A stretch of 17,285 bases of DNA, from NCBI RefSeq assembly GCF_000003605.2, contig NW_003107604.1, positions 6,486 to 23,770 of the forward strand, read 5' to 3'. A program made the position numbers and the translations under genes. Shown in pieces: positions 8,057 to 17,285 of this stretch (its first letter is position 1; the number at the start of each line of letters is the position of its first letter). Origin of the DNA: Saccoglossus kowalevskii (Eukaryota; Hemichordata; Enteropneusta; Harrimaniidae). Below the pieces are notes generated by a model. It saw nothing but the letters and a program-made list of their open reading frames with translations. It made no database searches and was not told the DNA's origin.

Positions 8057-9979
8057 AATGTTGTAAATGCATCATTAGTATTCTCATAAAACGTTAATTT
8101 ATCAATTCTGCCAGTAATTAGAAATACATTCTCATCATAATTTACACTAACTTAGGCTTGAAGTAATATTATCATGAGTGTAGTAGACAACTAACGACTC
8201 GCAAAACGCTAACCAATTACTATGAAGAATAATTTTAAATAGCAGAAACGTACACTGTGTTTACGGCATGCTCCAAGTAAATCTTGGAGAATTGACATGG
8301 TGACTGCCCCTTTACTGAATTTGACAAGGTATCTCGATACATAGAATGCTGAAGTTGAGTTAACGGAGACACGATTACTATTTTCTTTTTCTTCAGTAAC
8401 CGTAATGAAGAATCGAGTTTATATCAATGGTGCAGTGTTTGGCATTTTATACTTCCGAATAGCCGATAATATAACAATATCGAACCTGTGCAAGCATTCA
8501 GAGATATCAAAGGTCAATGTTTTACTTTTTTTCCACATTCTCTTATAATAATATATAAAGCATGCATTCAAGCATGCACAAGAAAACATCGGTATTTGGG
8601 GTTAGTTAGTCTAGAGAATTGGTCTCGACTCCGAGCTGCTCCACGACGGTGATTTTGGCATAGGTACTCTTTGATGGCTGCTAATGAAATCTGGCAAAGA
8701 TAGTTTGTCTACCACTTTTAATAACAACCAAACTTGAGGTAAACACACATTAAATAATTATAATAAGGTCAAAGACCACACACTTATAGACAGCTAAAAA
8801 CGATAAATATATATATAAAAATTAAATTAAAAATTAAAAACCCGTATCATCGATCAAACACATGTTCTCCATATAAAGATGAACAGATATAGCAATATTG
8901 AAGGGGGCAAGGGGGATAGCTGGTACAGGTTACAGGAAATACAAAATGCATTTTACGTTTTTACAAGATATAATTGAAATGGAAAGTTCCATTTACAATA
9001 ACAAATATGTTTTTACACTTTACAGATAAAGCAAATTTCTAATTACATTTTACATTTTAATTATATACTTGATAATTTTTGATAATTTGTGTTTAAGAAT
9101 CAATATTGGAAATTGCGTACGAATTACGTCATTTAATGTGGAAAATGTGTTATACGCTTAAACAGAAAATAATAAAATTCTGATTACATTTTACACCTTG
9201 CGATTTTACGTTTTTTATTTATTTAAATTACATTATTACGAAAATAAAAACAATTGCTTACAGCTTACGAAAATACCCCTGAGTGAAAAAAGTGAAATTA
9301 CAGATGAAGAACACTCATTGCTAAAATGTAAACTAGTCTGGGGTAACACGTCACGGTCGAGTGAGAAAAAATATACGATACATCATCGAAAATTATACTA
9401 GTCAATAGGGCTACCGGAATACAAATAAAATTGTTTTAAACATGAGGGGGCAAAACCAAAATGAAAACAAATTCCCGGGCGTCCCATATAGCAATCCCGG
9501 TGATATAGTCACGGCTATGTGGGTGTGCCACCAATTTGTCAAAATATAGGGCATATTGCTGAAAAAGTTCAGTTCTCCAAAAAAGCCAGTTAAATATAGC
9601 TGAATATGCGCTGTTTGATCTTGGAGGTATTGGGGACACACCACAAATATTTCCAGGCACCCCGAATAACAACCATTGAACTGGAAATTCTCCCCGGTAT
9701 ACCACTCAGCTTTTGAGTTATCTGTTGTTATTGATCAGACAGTGCGCCACGAGCGGTGGTATGGGGATGAACTTGATGGTCAGTATCATTTTGGCTCCTA
9801 TACAAATTATTATTCTTGTTGATATTGAAATATGATTTATTAATTAGGTAAAGTAAACGTCGAAATGTGGCCCGGTCATGTGGGATGTAAGTTACTTTCA
9901 TAATAAACCATTAACTTTATTAGCCACCAAGAACCTGAGCTGACCTCACAGATTGATTGTCATGTGTTATTGCGAGAAA
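8057..9979. other. Intergenic and 5' region of SGSH copy B
   Basis: This is AT-rich with repeated TACATTTTAC-type words (8940-9200) and small palindromes (GCATGC twice at 8560-8577; AAATGGAA/TTCCATTT at 8977-8994). No gene was recognised. The last few hundred bases must include the promoter and 5' UTR of copy B, but I see no convincing TATA box or initiator. The overlapping minus-strand frames at 9411-9705 show no domain I know. Confidence 0.5.
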
Positions 9980-10067
9980 ATGGCGTACCTGGCGATTAGC
10001 TTGTTTTTGTTGTTAACTTGTGTATTCAGTGCATTTGCAGAGAAGAGGAATGTGCTCATAATTTTAG
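9980..10067 (+). CDS. SGSH: SGSH copy B exon 1 (signal peptide)
   Basis: This 88-nt coding exon was found by translating upstream of exon 2. ATG at 9980 opens [20 protein letters not shown], a clear secretory signal with an AFA cleavage site, followed by EKRNVLIIL. It ends with a single G before the donor GTATAT (10068), and that G plus CT of exon 2 restores the Ala codon. Human SGSH exon 1 also contributes 88 coding nt, as I recall. The frame, donor, phase and RNVLIIL-ADD junction all agree. Confidence 0.92.
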
Positions 10068-10947
10068 GTATATTTACAGGGAGATTGTGAGCAAAATGTA
10101 AGAAGTATACGTACGCAGAGGCGGCGGCACAAAATTTTGCATGACGCCCTACAACATTTTTTTCGAGGGGGCAACCACTTCCTCTGCTCCCTGTGCCGCC
10201 GCCACTGGAGTCTAATTGTTGTATGTAACCCACATATGTAGAGAGCGAAGATGAAACATGTCAGTAGTAATAAAATATTGGTTAGAAAATAACAGTGGAC
10301 GCTTAATTAGAGTTGGCATATCTGGTATGGTACCCATGCTACAACTCACTCTGCTGGTAACCTTCATTATTGTGGAGAGTGGGTATAGCGAGTCTGGTAC
10401 CCAGGCTAGCTTCAATCGAGCCAGGTTACCATACTTGCTCTGCTGGTTACCTTCATCATTGTGGAGAGTGGGTATAGCGAGTCTGGTACCCAGGCTAGCT
10501 TCAATCGAGCCAGGTTACCATACTTGCTCTGCTGGTTACCTTCATCATTGTGGAGTGTGCGTATAACAAGTCTGGAACCCAGGCTAGCTCCAATCGAGCC
10601 AGGTTACTATATATGTTCTGCTGGTTATCTTCATCACTGTGAATAGTGGGCATATCAAGTTTGGTATCCAGGCTAGCTCCAATCGAGCCAGGTTACTATA
10701 ATTGTTCTGCTGGTTACCTTCATTATTGTGGAGAGTGGGCATATCAAGTCTGGTACCCAGGCTAGCTCCAATCGAGCCAGGTTACCATAATTGTTCTGCT
10801 GGTTACTTTCATCATTGTGGAGTGTGCATATAAAAAGTCTGGTACCCAGGTTAGCTCCAATTGAGCCAGGTTACCAGAATTGTTCTGCTGGTTACTTTCA
10901 TCATTGTGGAGTGTGCATATAAAAAGTCTGGTACCCAGGCTAGCTCC

Positions 10948-11044
<97 letters not shown>

Positions 11045-11049
11045 TTCAT

Positions 11050-11108
<59 letters not shown>

Positions 11109-14100
11109 TTATACCTTGTTTGTTTTTAATGAGGGTAACCTAGTAAGTATCAATTAAAGCATGTTAGTCGTCGCGCTGTGCATGTTCGACATTTGTGTTG
11201 TAAACATTGATTTTCCCACAATCCAATGTGCTCTTCAAATGGAAATCAGTATGAGGTTTGACCTGGGCGCGACTTGCACTGATTACCGCTGGTGACTCCT
11301 TCGATACCTTCCAATCACATGAAAATTACCTAATTAAAGCTTGGAAACGTGTCAGTTCGTACTCGTTGATCTGTGCAACAGTCAAAGTCGCCATCTTTGT
11401 TTATATGAGACCCATATATCTACCGCGCTTTAAGATCTTTCTTATGGCTCTTCATTGGTAGTACATAAACCTTTGCATATTTGGATTTGAAATTCATAAA
11501 CCAAATCAAAATAAAAATTCAAATTGAAAATGATATTCAGAAACCATTTGATGATATAACAGGCAAGCAACATACAATGTATCTACCTTGGCCAAACTTG
11601 GCATATCCTATCATTATTGATGTCTGTACAAAAATGTTGAAATTCTGAAAGAGAGTAAAAAATAGTGAAAAAAATGTAACTATCTAATAAACACAAATAT
11701 AAGAATTACATGTACTAGTACCTTAAAAATGACTTTAATGCAATATGCCAGTGTCATTTTCAATGACTTGTTTGTTTTAACCTTTCCCACAGCTGATGAC
11801 TATGGATTTGAGAACCAAGCATACAACAATACAGTCTGCCAGACACCTCATCTCAATAAATTAGCCAGTCACAGCGTCATATTCAAACATGGTTACACTG
11901 CTGTCAGTAGCTGCTCACCAAGCAGATCATCCATACTAACAGGTCTACCACAACACCAGAATGGACATTATGGTCTAGCTCATGCCTTCCATCATTTCCA
12001 AGCATTTGATCAAGTCAAGAGTTTACCAGTGATTTTAAAAAATGCCAGTATAAGAACAGGTGAGGAGTGAAATTTGTACCTCTACAGGGTATATGAAAAT
12101 CGAAATTACATTTAATCACTACCATTTTCATGATACATGCTTGGCTGTCTGGAACTAAATATTAACTGTTTTTTATGTGGTACAAAAATGTGACATGTTG
12201 TACATTTTAGAAAGCATAACATTATTGTTCAAAATCATTTGATGTTATGAAAATTGCATCCTTTTTGTTTGATACTCCATACGCTAGACTAAATGTGATT
12301 ATCAGCATGAATGACCATAAACTTAAAATGTTGCATTTGCAGGGCAATAGATGGAAAATAAAAAAAACACTTACAGACATGTGTAGTGGGTGTTATTGTA
12401 CGTACCAAAACAACCAGTACATATGTGTATTGGAAATTTTCCATGTTTCATAATAAACAAGTAATTGAAAATGACACAATCCCCGTTAAATTTTTGAAAG
12501 TTGTCTTTGTGCTCATCATATTAAAGCGAAGGGGTTGTCGGGAGCGTGTCATTGAAACTAGAGTTCCAAGTGGTGTATACAACAGATTGCTTATTTACAT
12601 CAAAACACTGCATAAAAAAAAAAAAAAGATGTGGGCCAGTCGACCATCTTTGATCCAATTGCAAAATAAATCGTCATGAACATGTATCCTAACATGTATA
12701 TTGTATGTACCAAGTTTGAATGACAACTGACAAAGCATGTCCAAAATACAACATTTTCCAAAAAGAAGATGGCTGCCAGTCAGCCATTTTGAATCAAATC
12801 GCTAAACCACTGCATGTGCATATGTCCCACATAAGGTACTAGGCACATGCAAAGAATGAACAGAATCGGTCCACAGGATTCTGAAATATGACTCTGGCCA
12901 GACTGACACACGGACGGACGGACAGACGGACAGACTCAAAAACTCACGGATGGTCGGGGACATGTATCCTAACATGTATGATCTATGTACTAAATTTGAA
13001 TAAAAACTGACAAAGCATGTGGAAAATACAACATTTTCAAAAAACAAGATGGCTGCCAGTCGGCCATCTTTGATCCAATTGTGAAATAATCGGTCATGGA
13101 CATGTATGCTAACATGTATAATCTATATACTAAGTTTGAATGAAAACTGACAAAGCATGTCCAAAATACAACATTTAAAAAAAAAAAGATGGCTGCCAGT
13201 CGGCCATTTTGAATCGAATCGCTAAACCACTGCCTGTGCATATGTCCCACATAAAGTACATGCAAAGAATGAACGGAATCGGTCCAAGGGATCCTGAGAT
13301 ATGACTCCGGATGGACGCACTGACGGTTGGAGACCAAATTATAAGTCCCCGTTTTCGGACTTCATCCGAACGGGGACTAAAAAATACTCAGAAGTGTGCT
13401 ACAAAAACACGATTTTCAGTTCATGATAAATCATAGTTTAAACAACAATACTAAAAATTACATGTTATTGTCCATCTTTAATAACATATGTCTGCTAACG
13501 TCAAACAAACAGAAAACATATCATGTAATTATATACAATGTTATCTAAATATTAGATTTGTTGCATTAGTGCATGCATTAGTATAAATAACAGAGATGTG
13601 TCTATGGTCCAAATGAGTCATAATTATCCAGTATAAAATAAAACAATATTTGGTATATTTGCATTTATAGTGCTTACATACAATACTGATAATTAATTAA
13701 ATCATATTATTATACATCTGTCACCATAATGTCATAAGTTACAGCGTGCCCTAATTTTCTGGTATTTTACGGGGTATTTTCATCCTACCATATAAGGAAA
13801 TGCGAATTCCAAATATGGAATGATTATGCGTGCAGCTGATTCGCTGATTCTGTTCTAAACTTTTTGGATTTCGGCATTCCCAAGATGTATCCTTGGAAGG
13901 AAAGATGTATAATAATAAGTTTATTACGAAGATACCTCAAAGTATACACAAAGACGGTACACCGTCGCATCGACCTCCGCTGCATGTCAGTCGATACTCC
14001 TGCTGTACTGTCTTCATGCATACTTTGAGTTATCCTCGTAATAACCGGTATGTCTGTGTTACCACTTTTAAGGTATCATAGGGAAAAAGCATGTGAAGCC

Positions 14101-16502
14101 TCCTTCTGTTTTCAAGTTTGACTATGAGAGAACAGATGAACATTATCCCATGTTACAAGTTGCTCGTAATATCACTCATATGAAAGAATTGGTTCATGAA
14201 TTTCTTAATGTCAATGACACAAGGTATGTATACCGATAAATTTTGTACTCACTGCTAAAATTGATGTTCATTTAATAGATGAGGTGGCAGAATATACATG
14301 GGAATACATTGTTTTGTTTTCTGCTTTTTAAGTCTTTGCAATACTTTATTTTAGCTGGAATTATTTTTTTGCTGACAAAACATTTTGTATATGATGAGTT
14401 GAATACAAAATATAGGAAAAAGGGTATTTTCGCTGGATTGTTTTCACTGATTCACCCCTTCAATAAAAATATGGAAAATAAATTCTAAGTGCAAATAAAG
14501 TAATTTACAGTACTAGCTCAACATTAATTATTGTGTTAAATATTTAACTAGTTCCACAGAAAATACATTGGCATTTTAACCTATTAGCAAGGCCAGAAGC
14601 AGACTTTATAGAAATCAGTCATTTTCCCAGCTTTTAGCCGTTATCTTTGTTATTGATAGTTAAAGGATGATTCTGAGGACACCAACAACATTTACTAGAA
14701 CAAAAACAGGTTATTAACTATCATTAGCATCTGTACATTAACAAAATAATACTTGACGAGGTTTAGATGGTTTTTCTGCACCCACATCATGGGTTGTCAC
14801 AGCATATGTGTTTTATGTAACACCTTTTGTATAAATGAACTATAACTTGCACCTGATTCATGTACTGGTATGTATCATTGTGAACTACGGGTAGTTTTCA
14901 ACCACCTGTTTAGCTCATTCAACTTGAAAATATTAAAGGTGCATCTACACATTTCGTCAATCTAGAAAAGTTGGTTTGAAACCAAGGTATTGCTGCTAAA
15001 ATAAATGTTTCAATTTTAAATAAACACAAGCTAAATGAAAATGAAACCATGGCCAATTTGTTAAAAAAATCAAGAAAAATATTCAAATATAAATTTAATC
15101 AAAAGACATTTACATTTCTAGTTTACCCATTAGTTGAAAAGAATATATAACTAGTGCATCAAACAAGTTTTGACAATTCACTTTTTTTTTTTTTTTAAAC
15201 CAAACTATGTTTTTTTTATGCGTCTATTTCAAAATTTTCAGAATTTATATTCATTTTGAAAAACTATTTTGTTGAAAATGGCCTGTAATCATAGGCAACA
15301 ACTGCAACCTAACCTCCACTATTTTCTGACACTGATCATAACAAATTGTTATTGCTTATTAATGATAATTTTAGGAAACAATCATTGAAATTTGTTTAGG
15401 GTGTTGTTTCAGTTCTCCAACTTCAGGTGTATGGTTTGTTTACAATGACTATTACTCTTGCCATCATTGTTAGAAGCATAATAATAATAATAATAATAAC
15501 AACTTTATTGCCTCCATGTAAAAAGATTTGCATAGGATAAGTACAGCAAATAAGAGTTTTAAAATAATAACAAGATATATGTAAGAATTGTACAAACAAC
15601 AATACAAAAGAACGTAGTATTTAAATGTTAAATAAATCGTTTTGTTGTGTAAATATAATTGGCAGGTTCTATAATTATGCCAGGATCTTTGCTTGAGAGT
15701 ATATATGTGAACTGTATATTTTTATTGTAGGATGAAAGTAGTGTCATAATTTTTTGGGTGAAATTTTCCCTGTGTGTGTTATATTTTGGGCAATTCAATA
15801 GAAAATGTTCTTCATCTTCAATTGAATTTGTGTCACAGTTATTGTGTATTCTTTTGTGTATATGTTTCTTAGGAAATGAATATCTGCCTTCCTCTATTGC
15901 CAAGTTATGGTTACTAATTCTAAATTTTGTCAACATTTTCCACTTATGAGTGTCAAGTTCATTCAAATATGGCTCAAAGATGTATTCTGTTTTAAATTTA
16001 GCATATGTTCTCAGTTTGCTATTTTCTTTGGAAATCATTTCATTCCAGAAACTGGTATATTTATTTTCAAGGGAAGTTATTAAAATTTGATTAATTTGAT
16101 TTTTTTTGTTTGATAGTGAGTGTTTTTTTCTTTTATGAAGTTTAGTGAATTGTCTTTCAATATTGTATGTATTGCATTTTGCCATTTATATTGTATAGTA
16201 TTGTGTTGTGTTTGTTCTAGGTATGCCTGTTTTGTTAGATTATCATCTGGTAGTTCCTTTATATGCAACCAGCTTGAACTTTTGCACTGAGCAGTAGTGG
16301 ACCACCTCTGCTCTTGATGCTAAGTTAAAAGATTTTTTATTTACTTGTAAGATTTGTTTTCAGAATTTAATATTGATTTTTTCAATTGATGGTGCCATTT
16401 AGCATTGTCCTGAATGAATGAATATTTTAATAAATATTCATGAATAAATTAAAGCCACCTCCTTTAAAGATATATGTCAACTTTTGTGACTGTCATTTAT
16501 AG

Positions 16503-16573
<71 letters not shown>

Positions 16574-16927
16574 CAATGCTTACCATAAAGCAAATGATTT
16601 TGCAGATCAGGATGGCTTTTTTCATCTTATGTTATTGATACTGATGGCTTGATTATTTGGTATGTAAATATTATCATCTTTCTTGTTTTAGGCCTTTCTT
16701 ATTATATGTTGCTTTTAATGATCCACATCGATGTACAGCTAATGTTGAACTTGGTGAGTTTTGTGAGATGTTTGGGAATGGCCAGCCTGGTAAAGGTGTG
16801 ATACCAGATTGGAAACCAATTCATTATAAACCAGAAGATGTGGAATTACCATTCTTCATCCAAGACACACCTGCAGCAAGAGATGAAATAGCCAAGCAGT
16901 ACACTACAATTAGCAGAATGGACCAAG
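9980..16927 (+). CDS. SGSH: SGSH-like heparan N-sulfatase, copy B, join(9980..10067,11793..12059,14073..14223,16692..16927), 3' exon missing
   Basis: This is the second tandem copy of N-sulfoglucosamine sulfohydrolase, the lysosomal heparan N-sulfatase. Four exons are visible, spliced in phases 1, 1, 2 and 1, as in copy A. The terminal exon (about 780 nt) must lie after 17285. The start ATG at 9980 has a good context (A at -3, G at +4). Residues 1-20 form a signal peptide with a hydrophobic core and an SAFA cleavage site. They are followed by RNVLIIL and ADD, the start of the sulfatase fold. Cys70 and Arg74 in CSPSR, Lys123, His125, His181 and the Asn41 and Asn151 sequons are all kept. No stop or frameshift is seen. 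It is 6.7 kb downstream of copy A in the same orientation, so it arose by tandem duplication. Its introns are much longer and repeat-rich. Confidence 0.93.
10116..10207. mobile_element. 92-bp inverted-repeat element in copy B intron 1
   Basis: CAGAGGCGGCGGCACA at 10116-10131 and TGTGCCGCCGCCACTG at 10192-10207 are reverse complements at 15 of 16 positions. The GC-rich ends contrast with the AT-rich surroundings, and CAG...CTG borders are common in hAT-like elements. No clear 8-bp target duplication is seen. It starts 49 bp after the exon 1 donor. Confidence 0.55.
10311..10949. repeat. Tandem array of 89-bp units (about 7)
   Basis: The junction word CCAGGTTAC recurs at an exact 89-bp spacing, with its GG at 10424, 10513, 10602, 10691, 10780 and 10869. 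Units share CTGCTGGTTAC, ATTGTGGAG, GTCTGGTACCCAGGCTAGC and CAATCGAGCC. The first unit is divergent and shorter. The last stops in mid-unit where the TTTA tract starts. Because 89 is not a multiple of 3, reading frames across it are artefacts. Confidence 0.9.
10950..11111. repeat. (TTTA)n microsatellite, about 160 bp
   Basis: About 40 TTTA tetranucleotides follow the 89-bp array directly, with one interruption (TTCA near 11045). The YLFI-repeat reading frames over it are not genes. Confidence 0.95.
11112..11792 (+). other. Rest of SGSH copy B intron 1
   Basis: Unique AT-rich sequence from the microsatellite to the exon 2 acceptor. No further element or gene is recognised. The reading frame at 11258-11461 shows no domain. 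Confidence 0.5.
11793..12059 (+). CDS. SGSH: SGSH copy B exon 2 (active-site exon)
   Basis: This 267-nt exon has acceptor TTTCCCACAG and donor GTGAGG (12060). It encodes DDYGFENQ to SIRTG, including CSPSR. Its first 172 nt differ from copy A at only two positions, both synonymous, while the last 95 nt differ at 26. The protein changes cluster in the segment after QNG (HYGLAHAF against IYGLAGGI). Confidence 0.95.
12479..13378. mobile_element. 0.9-kb composite repeat element with 140-bp internal subunits
   Basis: The ends look inverted: ATCCCCGTT at 12479-12487 against AACGGGGACT at 13369-13378. Inside, the word GATG(G)C..CCAGTC(G/A)(G)CCAT recurs with GAT at 12628, 12768, 13048 and 13188, spaced 140, 280 and 140 bp. 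Type a subunits carry GATCCAATTG and ACATGTATCCTAACATGTAT. Type b subunits carry GCTAAACCACTGC and ATGTCCCACATAA. A GGAC/CAGAC simple repeat lies at 12905-12934. The right border is a hairpin. Both strands have only chance reading frames, so this is non-autonomous, and its class is unknown to me. Confidence 0.6.
13344..13378. repeat. Terminal hairpin of the composite element
   Basis: AGTCCCCG (13344-13351) pairs with CGGGGACT (13371-13378), and after a 2-nt bulge TTCGGA (13354-13359) pairs with TCCGAA (13365-13370), with loop CTTCA. Confidence 0.8.
13379..13920 (+). other. Part of SGSH copy B intron 2, nothing recognised
   Basis: AT-rich intronic sequence between the composite repeat and the MITE. 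No gene or RNA is seen. Confidence 0.5.
13921..14044. mobile_element. MITE beside the exon 3 acceptor
   Basis: This 124-bp element has about 40-bp terminal inverted repeats, 34 of 40 matching. The left end is TTATTACGAAGATACCTCAA, and the right end, reverse-complemented, is TTATTACGAGGATAACTCAA. The core has GCATCGACC/GTCGATA words that extend the pairing. It has no coding capacity. A degraded relative lies at 3594-3727. The 28 bp between it and exon 3 resemble the end of copy A intron 2 (TCTGTGTT..C..TTTT), so the insertion came after the duplication. Confidence 0.8.
14073..14223 (+). CDS. SGSH: SGSH copy B exon 3
   Basis: This 151-nt exon has acceptor TTTTAAG, an AAG rather than the more usual TAG or CAG, and donor GTATGT (14224). 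It encodes IIGKKHV and ARNIT and is 83% identical to copy A exon 3 (26 differences). A MITE ends 28 bp before it, so the acceptor tract is squeezed between the element and the exon. Confidence 0.93.
14224..15477 (+). other. First half of SGSH copy B intron 3
   Basis: AT-rich sequence with short T and A runs (such as 15183-15196). The reading frame at 14279-14488 is hydrophobic and AT-driven, with no known domain, and I do not call it a gene. Confidence 0.5.
15478..16319 (-). mobile_element. 5'-truncated non-LTR retrotransposon (LINE) 3' end
   Basis: The minus strand encodes the C-terminal tail of a LINE ORF2. One frame (16319 to about 16140) reads [29 protein letters not shown]. After a frameshift near 16140, a second frame (to 15628) reads [45 protein letters not shown]. 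This last pattern, with Cys-rich IEDE-HFL-CP, is typical of LINE C-termini beyond the reverse transcriptase. The strand then ends GGCAATAAAGTTG followed by TTATTA units (15478-15500), a classic LINE microsatellite tail. The endonuclease and reverse transcriptase domains are missing and a stop precedes 16319, so it is a dead fragment. It lies antisense in copy B intron 3. Confidence 0.8.
15628..16319 (-). pseudogene. LINE ORF2 C-terminal remnant, frameshifted
   Basis: This is the coding part of the LINE fragment described for 15478-16319. The 185-codon open frame at 15628-16185 supplies the [14 protein letters not shown] segment. The upstream [14 protein letters not shown] segment is in another frame, so one frameshift lies around 16140. 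It is cut off upstream by a TAG before 16319. No catalytic domain remains, so no function is expected. Confidence 0.75.
16503..16573. repeat. (TAA)n microsatellite, about 71 bp
   Basis: An uninterrupted run of ATA/TAA trinucleotides in copy B intron 3, about 120 bp before exon 4. It resembles the tail of the LINE nearby, but no second element body is seen next to it. Confidence 0.95.
16692..16927 (+). CDS. SGSH: SGSH copy B exon 4
   Basis: This 236-nt exon has acceptor CTTGTTTTAG and donor GTGAGC (16928). It encodes [13 protein letters not shown] through RMDQG. Only 10 of 236 bases differ from copy A exon 4, and the first 48 nt are identical. Confidence 0.95.
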
Positions 16928-16976
16928 GTGAGCAAAGATGGTTGTCGGAGATCGATTGATCAACCAATAATATATT

Positions 16977-17285
16977 AGATTGAATTTCAAGTATCAACTA
17001 AGGATATAGGATTGAATTTCAAGTATCAACTAAGGATATAGGATTGAATTTCAAGTATCAACTAAGGATATAGGATTGAATTTAAAGTATCAACTAAGGA
17101 TATAGGATTGAATTTAAAGTATCAACTAAGGATATAGGATTGAATTTAAAGTATCAACTAAGGATATAGGATTGAATTTAAAGTATCAACTAAGGATATA
17201 GGATTGAATTTAAAGTATCAACTAAGGATATAGGATTGAATTTAAAGTATCAACTAAGGATATAGGATAGGAATTTAAAGTATCA
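16977..17285. repeat. 32-bp tandem array running off the window end
   Basis: The word GGATTGAATTT recurs at exact 32-bp spacing from 16977 (as AGATTG) through 17009, 17041, 17073, 17105, 17137, 17169, 17201 and 17233, with a variant partial unit at 17265. Units 1-3 have TTTCAAG and units from 17073 on have TTTAAAG. It is in intron 4 of copy B, 49 bp after the exon 4 donor. Units adjoin without spacers, so it is not a CRISPR. Confidence 0.97.

Noticed and set aside
9411-9705. Two overlapping minus-strand frames of 77 and 89 codons
   Set aside because: They cover the same DNA in different frames, match no family I know, and have no splice or start context.
10258-11157. Overlapping reading frames with repeated peptide blocks, including a long YLFI repeat
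   Set aside because: They are translations of the 89-bp array and the TTTA microsatellite. The 89-bp period shifts frame in each unit and there is no coding signature.
12802-13337. Two minus-strand frames with similar peptides
   Set aside because: The similarity comes from the 140-bp repeat units of the composite element.
14279-14488. 69-codon hydrophobic frame in copy B intron 3
   Set aside because: AT-rich chance frame inside an intron, without homology or codon signal.
16977-17285. Regular direct repeats that could suggest a CRISPR array
   Set aside because: Units adjoin directly with no unique spacers, and the context is a eukaryotic intron.

Overview
This is eukaryotic, AT-rich DNA from an animal, most likely a marine invertebrate. 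The signs are split genes with GT-AG introns, a metazoan-type tRNA-Trp, a LINE tail with a TTATTA repeat, several short inverted-repeat elements and many microsatellites. I cannot name the species. No prokaryotic, viral or CRISPR content is visible.

The main content is two tandem plus-strand paralogs of N-sulfoglucosamine sulfohydrolase (SGSH, heparan N-sulfatase), the lysosomal enzyme that removes N-linked sulfate from heparan sulfate. Copy A lacks exon 1, which should lie left of the window. Its exons 2-5 are at 933-1199, 1384-1534, 1808-2043 and 2504-3285 (stop), followed by AATAAA signals near 3394. Copy B has exon 1 (signal peptide) at 9980-10067 and exons at 11793-12059, 14073-14223 and 16692-16927. 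Its last exon should lie right of the window. Exon 1 is 88 nt, and the matching internal exons of A and B have equal lengths (267, 151 and 236 nt) and equal phases (1,1,2,1). All visible sulfatase active-site residues are kept in both copies, so both look functional.

The 6.7 kb between the genes holds no protein gene I can support. It has a minus-strand tRNA-Trp(CCA) at 7985-8056, a TTAA-flanked foldback element (4573-4698), a relative of the MITE found in copy B (about 3594-3727), a CpG-rich inverted-repeat element (7205-7334), a strong hairpin (7142-7179) and simple repeats.

Copy B introns are swollen compared with copy A (2013 vs 184 nt and 2468 vs 273 nt). Intron 1 has a 92-bp inverted-repeat element, an array of 89-bp repeats and a 160-bp TTTA tract. 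Intron 2 has a 0.9-kb composite repeat with 140-bp subunits, and a MITE ending 28 bp before the splice acceptor. Intron 3 has a 5'-truncated LINE and a TAA tract. Intron 4 has a 32-bp array running off the window end.

The most notable signal is mosaic identity between the paralogs: 99% over the first 172 nt of exon 2, 73% over its last 95 nt, 83% in exon 3 and 96% in exon 4. This suggests patchy gene conversion. I found no wholly new type of biological system.
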